Source: Pirellula sp.
Lineage (GTDB): Bacteria > Planctomycetota > Planctomycetia > Pirellulales > Lacipirellulaceae
Reading direction: 5' to 3'
Assembly: GCA_013822725.1 (NCBI GenBank)
Contig: PNKX01000013.1
Location: forward strand, 62,001-126,000
Length of the DNA stretch: 64,000 nt
Numbering within the stretch: the first letter of the stretch is position 1; each line of letters opens with the position of its first letter. The position numbers were made by a program, and so were the translations under genes. Positions 44,811 through 51,981 of the stretch are shown piece by piece. Under the pieces are notes generated by a model. It saw nothing but the letters and a program-made list of their open reading frames with translations, did not search any database and was not told the origin of the DNA.

Positions 44811-45905
44811 ATGAGCAGTGAATCACAACACCTGGAGCGGGCGATTGAGCTCGCACGGCGCGGCGAGGGGCATGTTGAGCCGAACCCCATGGTCGGCTGC
44901 GTGCTGGTTCGCGATGGGGCCGTCGTCGGCGAAGGTTGGCATCAACGGTTTGGCGGACCGCACGCGGAAATTGAAGCGTTGAGCATGGCTGGCGACGCAG
45001 CCCGCGGCTCGACGGCTTTCGTCACGCTGGAGCCTTGCGCGCACGTCGGCAAAACGCCTCCCTGCACCGGAGCGCTGATCGCGGCGGGAGTGGCCCGCGT
45101 CGTCGTTGCTTCTCGCGATCCGAATCCTTTGGTAGACGGCCGCGGCATTGCGGCGCTGCAGGCGGCGGGGATCAAAGTCGACGTTCTCGATAACTGCCTC
45201 GAAGCCAACGCGTTGCTCGCCCCGTTTGCGAAGTTGATGACCACGGGCCGGCCGTGGGTGATTGCCAAATGGGCGATGACGCTCGACGGTAAGCTGGCGA
45301 CTCACACGGGCGACAGCCAGTGGATCAGCGGCGAAGGGTCGCGCGCGATTGTTCATCAGCTGCGCGGGCGGATGGATGCGATCGTCGTGGGCCGCGGCAC
45401 GGCGGAGCAGGACGACCCGCTGCTAACGGTTCGCCCCGCCGGAGCGCGCACGCCGACGCGGATTGTTCTCGATTCGCAGGCGGTCCTCGCGCTCGACAGC
45501 CAACTCGTTCGGACATCGTCTGACGCGCCAGTGTTGGTGGCGGCCGCCGCGAATGCTCCTGAGGTGCGCTGCCATGCGCTACGCGAAGCGGGCGTCGAAG
45601 TTTGGCAAGCCCCGCCGGCAGCGGTCAGCGCGAGCGATCGCTGGCTTGCATTGCTCGACGAACTCGGCCGGCGGCGGATGACGAATATCCTCGTTGAAGG
45701 GGGAGCCAAAGTCCTCGGGGCCCTGCTCGATGCGGGCGCGATTGACGAGGTCCATGCCTTCATCGCTCCCAAACTCATCGGCGGACCTGGGCCCGGTCCG
45801 ATCGCGGGGATGGGGCTCGCGCTGATGGCTAACGCGCAGGTCCTACGAAACGCTGTGATCTCCCAACAGGGCCCCGATGTTTACGTCCGCGGCCGATTGA
45901 CTTGA
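44811..45905 (+). CDS. ribD: Bifunctional riboflavin biosynthesis deaminase/reductase
   Basis: A 364-residue RibD. The N-terminal cytidine-deaminase-like domain has the zinc set HAEIEAL and LEPCAHVGKTPPCTGALI. The C-terminal reductase domain starts at about 147 with IAKWAMTLDGKLATHTGDSQ and WISGEGSR, and contains AIVVGRGTAEQDDPLLTVR and LVEGGAKVLGALL. It deaminates the GTP-derived pyrimidine and then reduces the ribose side chain with NADPH. ATG 44811 gives the normal N-terminus (ERAIELARRGEG). It stands apart from other rib genes; no FMN riboswitch is seen upstream, where only a dispersed repeat lies. Confidence 0.95.
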   Translation: MSSESQHLERAIELARRGEGHVEPNPMVGCVLVRDGAVVGEGWHQRFGGPHAEIEALSMAGDAARGSTAFVTLEPCAHVGKTPPCTGALIAAGVARVVVASRDPNPLVDGRGIAALQAAGIKVDVLDNCLEANALLAPFAKLMTTGRPWVIAKWAMTLDGKLATHTGDSQWISGEGSRAIVHQLRGRMDAIVVGRGTAEQDDPLLTVRPAGARTPTRIVLDSQAVLALDSQLVRTSSDAPVLVAAAANAPEVRCHALREAGVEVWQAPPAAVSASDRWLALLDELGRRRMTNILVEGGAKVLGALLDAGAIDEVHAFIAPKLIGGPGPGPIAGMGLALMANAQVLRNAVISQQGPDVYVRGRLT

Positions 45906-45965
45906 GCGGTCAGCGTTAAGTACGGAGTACCGACTACTCTGTAAGAAGTACGCAGGCGGAATCGA

Positions 45966-45982
45966 TGCCGTCGTGGTTCAAT
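45966..45982. repeat. 17-bp repeat copy downstream of ribD
   Basis: TGCCGTCGTGGTTCAAT, identical to 44791-44807 just upstream of ribD. Direct 17-bp repeats therefore bracket the gene. A further dispersed stretch (GGTCAGCGTTAAGTACGGAG) lies at 45909-45928 and resembles 12730-12760. Confidence 0.7.
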
Positions 45983-46015
45983 TCCACAAACCGACTCCAC
46001 ATACCTACGTCGCGG

Positions 46016-46447
46016 TCACTCTCCCCAGATCGTCGCGATTAAACGCCGCCGCCCGCCATGATTGCGATGTTCGCAAAGGTAAATTCCCTGCCAAGTCCCC
46101 AGGGCCAAACGCCCTTCGCGGATCGGGATCGACAGCGCCGCCCCCAGTAGCGACGCCTTCACATGGGCCGGCATGTCATCCGGACCCTCGCAGGTGTGGC
46201 GATGGGGGAACTCCTCCGGGGCGAGCGACGAAAACGACGTTTCCAGATCAAGCGGCACATCGGCGTCGGCGTTCTCGTTAATCGAGAGCGAGGCCGAGGT
46301 GTGCTGCAGGAAAAGGTGGAGCAGCCCGATCCGGACAGTCCCCAGTTGGGGCAGTTTGGCCAAAATGTCCGACGTGACGAGGTGAAACCCTCGCGGCATT
46401 GCGGGAAGCTCGATCGCCTCTTGGAACCAGGACACGGCGCCTCGCAA
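46016..46447 (-). CDS. YjbQ/UPF0047-family protein
   Basis: A 143-residue small beta-rich protein. The family signature runs from LHLFLQHTSASLSINENAD to DDMPAHVKASLLGAALSIPI and GRLALGTWQGIYLCEHR, ending GRRRLIATIWG. YjbQ proteins form trimers and have been linked to thiamin-phosphate synthase activity, mostly by suppression of mutants, so the true role is uncertain. The TTG at 46447 is chosen because the family needs the stretch before the first internal ATG at 46399. No operon partner. Confidence 0.88.
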   Translation of the reverse strand: MRGAVSWFQEAIELPAMPRGFHLVTSDILAKLPQLGTVRIGLLHLFLQHTSASLSINENADADVPLDLETSFSSLAPEEFPHRHTCEGPDDMPAHVKASLLGAALSIPIREGRLALGTWQGIYLCEHRNHGGRRRLIATIWGE

Positions 46448-46599
46448 AGTCAGCCTAAACCTCGGTTTTTACCGAGTGAAAATGACGCTGCTTCGGTTTA
46501 GTGCAAGTCATTCCAGCTAGCAGCTCGACCCAAACGTCAAGGATTCGCGCAGGAGCGTTGTTAAATTGCGTTTAGAGGCCTAAGTCAAGGGGAAAAAAC

Positions 46600-46627
46600 T
46601 TGACTTGGTTCACACGCTGGTAATAAT
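46600..46627 (+). promoter_or_regulatory. Putative sigma-70-type promoter for the 76-residue gene
   Basis: TTGACT (46600-46605) and TAATAA (46621-46626) are spaced 15 bp apart, with a TGG just before the -10. Good elements but a short spacer. It would give a leader of about 200 nt. Just upstream, AAGTCAAG...CTTGACTT is a palindrome around the -35. Confidence 0.4.
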
Positions 46628-46647
46628 CGCTTAATCCAAAATTTAAA

Positions 46648-46732
46648 CAGTCGGCCACAGGTGGCGGCGAATGGATCGCTTCCCCTTGATTGAAACACCC
46701 ACCACGGTTTCCCACCTCCGCTTGGCCGGCTG
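46648..46732 (+). promoter_or_regulatory. Possible structured leader RNA
   Basis: CAGTCGGCCA (46648-46657) can pair with TGGCCGGCTG (46723-46732) over 10 bp including one G-U pair that requires + strand transcription. The enclosed 65 nt contain GGTGG and CCACC segments that can also pair. It lies between the putative promoter and the start at 46835. The rest of the gap 46448-46834 shows nothing else. Confidence 0.3.
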
Positions 46733-46834
46733 AGGAATCTCGCGAGCATCACGCAGGCTTGGCGGCCTTCGCTCGCATTGGCGCATTTCGATGCAAGGCA
46801 ATATTGTTCGTTGAATAGCAAAGGTAGCAGGACC

Positions 46835-47065
46835 ATGCCCGATCCCAAGTTGAAGAACGTTTTCGAAGCGATCCTCAAGTACGGTCACGACGAAGACTTC
46901 GCCCCGCGGTTGGATGAAGAATTCAAGGCGACCCAGGCTCCGGCCGGTTCCCGCGAGAAGCTGGAAGTGCTCGCTGAGCGGATTCGCTCGGGCCAACCCC
47001 TGTGGCACGAAGAAGACCGGCGAGACTACACGGGCCTGACCGGCGCCGTCCGTCCGCGCGACTAG
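46835..47065 (+). CDS. Small charged protein of unknown function
   Basis: A 76-residue, strongly charged soluble protein. It starts MPDPKLKNVFEAILKYGHDE, has a predicted helix with REKLEVLAERIRSGQPLWHE, and ends DYTGLTGAVRPRD. ATG 46835 is chosen over an in-frame ATG-less extension upstream; AAAGGT about ten bases before it may be the ribosome site. A strong hairpin terminator follows. The compact sequence, its own promoter-like element and terminator argue for a real, probably well-expressed gene, though I do not recognise the family. Confidence 0.65.
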   Translation: MPDPKLKNVFEAILKYGHDEDFAPRLDEEFKATQAPAGSREKLEVLAERIRSGQPLWHEEDRRDYTGLTGAVRPRD

Positions 47066-47103
47066 TCGACGCGAAGAAGCTCGCGAATTGTCAAAGATCA
47101 ATG

Positions 47104-47147
47104 GAAGAGGCCGTCCCGCCAAGCGTCGGGGCGGCCTCTTCGCGTTT
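47104..47147 (+). terminator. Rho-independent-type terminator
   Basis: GAAGAGGCCGTCCCG (47104-47118) pairs with CGGGGCGGCCTCTTC (47127-47141), a 15-bp stem with one G-U pair, followed by GCGTTT. It ends the 76-residue gene and lies just past the convergent csrA stop. Confidence 0.7.
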
Positions 47148-47165
47148 GACGCTAACTGTACTACT

Positions 47166-47414
47166 TCAGGCGGAACGGGCCAGCGACGCCAACTCCCCGG
47201 CGGCGACCTCGATTTCCAGCGACTCGAGCTCCAACGAACCGGCTCCCGCTACATTAGCGCCAGCGTGAGGCTCCAGTTCATCGCGTAGGACGAGCATGTC
47301 ACGCGGGGCGTCGATGCCGAGGCGAACCTTGTCGCCGGCGACGCGAACCACGGTGATGACGATTGAATCCCCCAACTTGATGCGCTGCGACTGCTTTCTC
47401 GATAGGACCAGCAT
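47166..47414 (-). CDS. csrA: Carbon storage regulator, translational regulator
   Basis: An 82-residue CsrA. The core (1-47) MLVLSRKQSQRIKLGDSI, then VITVVRVAGDKVRLGIDAP and VLRDEL, has the RNA-binding strands and the basic residues of the family. Residues 48-82 form an Ala/Glu/Ser-rich extension not found in short CsrA. It binds GGA-containing mRNA leaders and alters translation or stability. ATG 47414 follows a GGAGGT site with 7-nt spacing, better than the upstream ATG at 47429. Convergent with the 76-residue gene. Confidence 0.93.
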   Translation of the reverse strand: MLVLSRKQSQRIKLGDSIVITVVRVAGDKVRLGIDAPRDMLVLRDELEPHAGANVAGAGSLELESLEIEVAAGELASLARSA

Positions 47415-47464
47415 GTGGTTGACCTCCATGTTTCCCGCGGCGGGGCGTTTATGAACTTATGTAC

Positions 47465-47492
47465 AGTATATCAAGCCGCACCGGGTTCGCAA
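47465..47492 (-). promoter_or_regulatory. Putative csrA promoter
   Basis: On the - strand, TTGCGA (47487-47492) and TATACT (47465-47470) are 16 bp apart, about 50 nt upstream of the csrA start. A sigma-70-like assignment by eye only. Confidence 0.4.
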
Positions 47493-47554
47493 CGCCGGCT
47501 GGCCAAATAATTCGCGTCGTCCGCTAGCGAGGCTGGTTACCTCGTTGGCGCTAC

Positions 47555-47896
47555 TCAAGCCTCGATCATTAAGGCCCCGATGGAGGGGGCGTCAAGCAGT
47601 CGGGTTCGCTGCATCCGTCGCCCGCACGAGCCGTAGAACAGAATCGTGTTCTGCTCAGTTTCCCAGATCGCAGTCAGGCGGACGGCCCGAGGGCCCTGCA
47701 GGCAGTAATAAATGCCGCAAGGTTTGCCGGAGCGATTGAGGATTTGTCGGGTCAGCGGGCAGCAATCGGGTTCTAAGGTCTCCAGGCGACTCAGGGTATG
47801 GGCGACGTACTGATGGACTTGCTCCAGCGTCGGTAGACGCTCAGCGTTCTCGACCATCGAGCGGCGAACCTCATTGGGGACTTCGTAAGCTGTCAA
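47555..47896 (-). CDS. Hypothetical protein
   Basis: A 113-residue soluble protein. Its C-terminal half looks like a small beta domain (PCGIYYCLQGPRAVRLTAIW, then NTILFYGSCGRRMQRTRL) with an N-terminal helix (LPTLEQVHQYVAHTLSRLE). The LQGPRAVRLTAIWE...NTILFYGS pattern looks conserved-protein-like, but I cannot name the family. A TTG start at 47896 is possible; ATG 47857 is the alternative and would shorten it by 13 residues. No ribosome site decides between them. Confidence 0.5.
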   Translation of the reverse strand: MTAYEVPNEVRRSMVENAERLPTLEQVHQYVAHTLSRLETLEPDCCPLTRQILNRSGKPCGIYYCLQGPRAVRLTAIWETEQNTILFYGSCGRRMQRTRLLDAPSIGALMIEA

Positions 47897-48239
47897 CTCA
47901 TGTCGAGGGGACTAGACGCTGCGATTCTTGTAGCAACGTCTCCATGGGCGAACCAAGGGAGACTTTCATTGAGCGTCGTTCGCTGTCCGCCTTCATGCGG
48001 CCGGTTTGGTCAGCGTTAAGCTGGGTGACTTGCGACAGCCTTAGATATCGGCGGCGGCTCCCCGCTAGCTGTATAGCCGTCGTTAAGATTTGACGAGTAG
48101 CGAAGCTTGCACGCTAGCGTCGCATGGGCGCGATCGAGATGTTAGCGCGAAGCGTTAGAGCCGCTTCTAAAGGAATCTCGTCAAAGAGATTCAATGACGA
48201 TTTGACTCAAGCGAGAATGCGACGCAGAGGCGCGCTCAT

Positions 48240-48308
48240 TCATCCTGTGCGCAGCGAAGAATCTGGAAGCCCGATCGTTTCGCCAGATCCTTCGCTGCGC
48301 TCAGGATG
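48240..48308. repeat. GCGCAGCGAAG-type inverted repeat
   Basis: TCATCCTGTGCGCAGCGAAG on the left pairs with CTTCGCTGCGCTCAGGATGA on the right over about 26 bp with a 15-nt spacer. It lies in the 444-nt gap 47897-48340; the rest of the gap has no gene that I can support. Confidence 0.75.
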
Positions 48309-48340
48309 ACGGAACGCGCGCGTCGCTGATGAGGCCTGAT

Positions 48341-48979
48341 TCACTCGGCAGGGAAGATGCCGGCGCCGAAACCTGTTGGCGGCGGCTCGCGATAGGCGTT
48401 ACGCGTCGAGGATGGCGACGTCGGCGGTGCCGAGCGCTCTCGCGCCGGCCCGCCCGCTTGCGGCCGGTTGTTCCCCAAGTGGGAATGCCGCCGTTGATGA
48501 GCCTGATCGACGCGCGTATCGCCGTTCGGCGCTTGCTGCGGCGCTCGCTTAAAATCGCCGTAGTCCATGTCGAAATCATCGTACCGCGAGATGTAATCGG
48601 GCTGTTTCGCCCGTTCGATCTCCTCCAGGTACTCCTGGACGACGACCTCTTGAATCATTTCGCGACAGGCCGAATTGATCGGATGCGCGATGTCGGCGTA
48701 GAGCTTCGCGCGACCGTCGGCGTCGAGCGGCATCCGGTCATTTGAAAGCTGGCTGCCGCACTGGTTACAGTAGGGCGCGCGGAGATGATTTTTCATGCCG
48801 CAGCGCGGGCAATGCGCCGTGAGTTTGCGGCTGGGCATGGCGACGAACGGTCCGCTTGTCCCTTCGATAATTTTCAAATCGCGAACGACGAAGCAATTAT
48901 CAAACGTGATCGAGCAGAACGCCTTTAAACGTTCGCCGGGCTCGTCCATGAGTTTGATGCGGACCTCGGTGATTTCCAC
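48341..48979 (-). CDS. spoVG: SpoVG-family regulator with inserted zinc ribbon
   Basis: A 212-residue SpoVG. The core is present: [49 protein letters not shown], then [15 protein letters not shown]. Between MPSRK (residue 52) and the ADIAHPINS strand is an extra block with C57-P-R-C60 and C71-N-Q-C74, a zinc ribbon absent from Bacillus SpoVG. The tail (140-212) is Gln/Pro/Arg-rich and probably disordered. SpoVG is an RNA- or DNA-binding global regulator in Firmicutes. The GTG at 48979 follows an AAGGAG site and gives the right N-terminus. It is 25 nt downstream of ispE. Confidence 0.9.
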   Translation of the reverse strand: MEITEVRIKLMDEPGERLKAFCSITFDNCFVVRDLKIIEGTSGPFVAMPSRKLTAHCPRCGMKNHLRAPYCNQCGSQLSNDRMPLDADGRAKLYADIAHPINSACREMIQEVVVQEYLEEIERAKQPDYISRYDDFDMDYGDFKRAPQQAPNGDTRVDQAHQRRHSHLGNNRPQAGGPARERSAPPTSPSSTRNAYREPPPTGFGAGIFPAE

Positions 48980-49004
48980 GGCAGTACTCCTTGCGAGGTA
49001 ATCC

Positions 49005-49940
49005 TTAGCGGCACGTCGCGGTCGTGAAGACGGTCCCAAAATTGGAGGCGGCGAGGATGGCGGCGGCTCGACGAGCTTGGCAGGCGGTGCGCATCACGCC
49101 GAAATAAGCGGAGCCGCTCCCAGTGAGTTGATGGGCACAGCAACCCAGTGCAGCAAAGGCCGTACCGAGGCGCTCGATGGCGGGGCAAAGTTGCGCGGCA
49201 ACGACTTGCAGGCTGTTCGTCATCCCTTGAGTCGCCGCAGCGACCGAACCGCGACGGAGGCTTTCGAGCAGCCGAGCCAGCCGGCGCGACTCTCCCGGCT
49301 GGGAGGCGGACTCGCTACCGGTCCAGGCTGGCGCATTGAGCTGGCCGAAGGCGTCGGCCGTTGAGACCCCTTCACGCGGAGCGACGACGACGACGTTCAG
49401 GCGGGGCATCGCGGGGATTGGCTCGACTCGTTCGCCCCGGCCGCGGCACACGGCCGTCTGCCCCGCAAGAAAAAACGGGACATCGCTGCCCAATTGTGCG
49501 GCAATTTCGCTCAACTTGGTCAACGGATAGTCGATTTCCCACGCGGAGTTCGCCAACACAAGGGCGGCCGCGGCGTCGCTGCTGCCGCCGCCGAGCCCCG
49601 CTTGAACAGGAATTCGCTTGGTGAGGACGAAAGAGCCGCGGGGTGCGCAGCCGGCGGTAGTGGCGAGTAAATCGACAGCGCGCCAGACCAAGTTTCGTTC
49701 ATTCGCCGGGGCGAGGTCGACTAACGCGGCAGCCGAGGCGGGATCGTAAGAGAAGGCGAAGTCGGTGGAACCGTCGTTGCGATGGGGGCGCCACACCAGC
49801 CGGTCGTAGAGGCGGATTGGCGCCAACAAGGTTTCCAACTCGTGGAACCCGTCTGCGCGGCGTCCGAGGACGTCGAGATATAGATTCAGCTTGGCCGGCG
49901 CGAGAGCCTCCCAAGCGTCACCAATCCTCCGAGCATACAT
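49005..49940 (-). CDS. ispE: 4-diphosphocytidyl-2-C-methyl-D-erythritol kinase
   Basis: A 311-residue GHMP kinase of the MEP isoprenoid pathway that phosphorylates CDP-ME with ATP. Marks are the N-terminal [22 protein letters not shown], the ATP loop [16 protein letters not shown], and the late [12 protein letters not shown] motif 3. ATG 49940 is preferred; ATG 49967 in frame would add nine residues. It directly precedes spoVG on the same strand, the adjacency also found (with yabJ and purR between) in Bacillus. Confidence 0.94.
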   Translation of the reverse strand: MYARRIGDAWEALAPAKLNLYLDVLGRRADGFHELETLLAPIRLYDRLVWRPHRNDGSTDFAFSYDPASAAALVDLAPANERNLVWRAVDLLATTAGCAPRGSFVLTKRIPVQAGLGGGSSDAAAALVLANSAWEIDYPLTKLSEIAAQLGSDVPFFLAGQTAVCRGRGERVEPIPAMPRLNVVVVAPREGVSTADAFGQLNAPAWTGSESASQPGESRRLARLLESLRRGSVAAATQGMTNSLQVVAAQLCPAIERLGTAFAALGCCAHQLTGSGSAYFGVMRTACQARRAAAILAASNFGTVFTTATCR

Positions 49941-50292
49941 TCTCGCAGCCCCATTCCCTGAGGGCATGACGCCAAGGACTGCAACCGGCGACCCGAGCCA
50001 GGTCGAGCCTTGGCGTGCGTTCCGTGCATCTCCGGCTTTCGGCCGACGGTACAAACTTGCACGGGCACTACACTGATGTCATATCGACGATCTACCTCGT
50101 TCTCCGCCAGAAGGAAGCGGCCGCACGAGGCAGGAAATCCTGAAACTTGGAACGTAAGCTTAAGTGCCATGAGATTTTAGCGCTTTTCGCGTGCTGAGTC
50201 AATTCGGACTACCCAGCCCCTGAAATGGCCCATTGAGCCGAATCCCCCAGGCAAACCGGTCTGAGTTCCGGCTGTTCCGCGGGCAGTCGCGT

Positions 50293-50913
50293 TTAACGGT
50301 TCGCAAACAACCGAGTCGCTATTGAACGGATTTCGTCCTGAACCGCTTCGACTTGCCGATCAGCCGCAACGACGTGAACCGTGCCATTCGAGGCAGCCGC
50401 CTCGGCGAGGAAACCGGCCCGCAGCCGCTCTCGATAGGCTGCTCCCCGATTCTCGATGCGATCGAGTTGCCGCCCCATCCGGGCCAGAGCGACGGCCGGA
50501 TCGAGATCGAGCAGGAAGGTGCAATCCGGCGCGACGCCATCAATGGCGACGGTTCCAACCTGCTGCACCACTTCCACCGGCAAGCCGCCGCCGTAGCCCT
50601 GGTAGACGACGTTAGCCAGCAAATACCGGTCGGAAACCACCGTTCGGCCGGCCTCAAGGGCGGGCCGAATGATCTCGTCGACCAATTGCGCCCGCGCTGC
50701 CATGTAAAGCAGCATTTCGCAGCGTGGGGCGATGGGAGTCGCATCGTCGCTGGCCAGGAGGAGGTTGCGAATCTGCTCGCCCGCCGCCGTGCTGCCGGGG
50801 TCGCGGCAGACGACAGGATCGCGACCTTGCTCCGTAAGCCACTGGCAAAAGAGTTTAAGTTGGGTGCTCTTGCCACCGCCGTCGATGCCGTCAAAAGAAA
50901 AGAAAACTGACAT
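50293..50913 (-). CDS. tmk: Thymidylate kinase
   Basis: A 206-residue dTMP kinase that makes dTDP with ATP. The P-loop is FFSFDGIDGGGKSTQLKLF, the DR motif VVSDRYLLANVVYQGYGGG, and the LID region RMGRQLDRIENRGAAYRERL, lengths all normal for the bacterial enzyme. ATG 50913 opens the expected strand. It lies 33 nt downstream of the WYL regulator stop on the same strand. Confidence 0.95.
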   Translation of the reverse strand: MSVFFSFDGIDGGGKSTQLKLFCQWLTEQGRDPVVCRDPGSTAAGEQIRNLLLASDDATPIAPRCEMLLYMAARAQLVDEIIRPALEAGRTVVSDRYLLANVVYQGYGGGLPVEVVQQVGTVAIDGVAPDCTFLLDLDPAVALARMGRQLDRIENRGAAYRERLRAGFLAEAAASNGTVHVVAADRQVEAVQDEIRSIATRLFANR

Positions 50914-50946
50914 GGGGCAAGTTTTAGTCGCGGCGTCGGAAGGGAA

Positions 50947-51981
50947 CTATCCCCGCTGTTTTACCCGAGGGACGGGGCTACTCCCAGGGCTGGCAGGAGT
51001 TCGGGAGCCGTCGACGCCATAAAGCTGGGCCAGATTCCTCGCCCGTTGAGCAACCAGTTTGCGCAGTTTTGCCGGGCGAATCGCCTCGGCCTGGTCGCCG
51101 TAGCCGAGAATCCACCACACGATTTCGCTCAATCCCGAGACGCGCACATGGAAGTCGAGCGAGCCGTCGTCGAGCCACTCCAGGCGCTGAGTCTTATGCC
51201 AAGTCACCTCGGCGACGTTGTTCGCCACCAGCGACGTGAAGCGGATGACGACGCTTTCGTCGGGGCCGGGGCTGGGCATGATGTTCCATGCGTTGCCGAG
51301 ATAGCGTTCGACGCTGAATCCACGCGGCCGAGCGTACTTTTGTTGGAGCAGTTCAATACTGGCGATGCGGCCGATGTTGAACGTTCGCGGTCCGCCATGG
51401 AGCGAGCTGCGGCCGATGACGTACCAAGTGTGGCGATTGAATAGCAGTTGATAAGGGCGGAGCTTCGTTTCGATTTCTTCCCACTCGGTCAGGCTGCGAT
51501 ATTTGATCCTGACGATGCGCTGTTGGGCCAGCGATTCGATCAACTGACTGTAGACCGCCTCGGCCCCTTCCAACCGATCGAGCGGATTGAGTCTGATATT
51601 GATGCAGCGGGCGAGCGATTGGACGTCGCGCCGCATCGAAGCGGCGAGGGCGACTTGGATTTTCAGCGCTTCTGAGCGCGCCGCGCCGAAGAAGGGAAGG
51701 TCGCTGCCCCCACCCAGTTCATTCGTCAACGCTACGATCGCTAGCGCTTCGGCGGAAGTGAAATTCGTCGGTCGGAGGAAGTAGTCGCTGGCAATCGAAT
51801 ATCGCGAGCTCGCTTTATCGAAATGGAGCGGAACCCCCGCTTCGCGAAGCGTTTCCAGATCGCGAAACGCCGTCCGACGGCTCATGCCGCAGGCCTTGGC
51901 CAAACCGTCAGCGTTGTCCCCCTGCCCAGCCTGCAGCGTTTGCAGCAGTTTCAGCAGGCGCGTAATTCGCTTGAGGTTCAT
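50947..51981 (-). CDS. WYL-domain transcriptional regulator
   Basis: A 344-residue regulator. The N-terminal helix-turn-helix (LLKLLQTLQAGQ, then LAKACGMSRRTAFRDLETLRE) is the HTH_11 type usual in WYL proteins. Residues about 150-230 hold the WYL domain (ALAQQRIVRIKYRSL ... LRPYQLLFNRHTWYVIGRS) and the WCX-like C-terminal part follows. WYL domains bind nucleic acids or nucleotides and regulate stress and DNA-damage genes. Its first 74 nt overlap the 3' end of the TolC-like gene upstream on the same strand, in another frame, so translation of the two may be coupled. Confidence 0.9.
   Translation of the reverse strand: MNLKRITRLLKLLQTLQAGQGDNADGLAKACGMSRRTAFRDLETLREAGVPLHFDKASSRYSIASDYFLRPTNFTSAEALAIVALTNELGGGSDLPFFGAARSEALKIQVALAASMRRDVQSLARCINIRLNPLDRLEGAEAVYSQLIESLAQQRIVRIKYRSLTEWEEIETKLRPYQLLFNRHTWYVIGRSSLHGGPRTFNIGRIASIELLQQKYARPRGFSVERYLGNAWNIMPSPGPDESVVIRFTSLVANNVAEVTWHKTQRLEWLDDGSLDFHVRVSGLSEIVWWILGYGDQAEAIRPAKLRKLVAQRARNLAQLYGVDGSRTPASPGSSPVPRVKQRG

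Noticed and set aside
46016..46447. Thiamin-phosphate synthase as a firm name for the YjbQ protein
   Set aside because: The activity rests on weak genetic suppression for the family; only the family name is supported.
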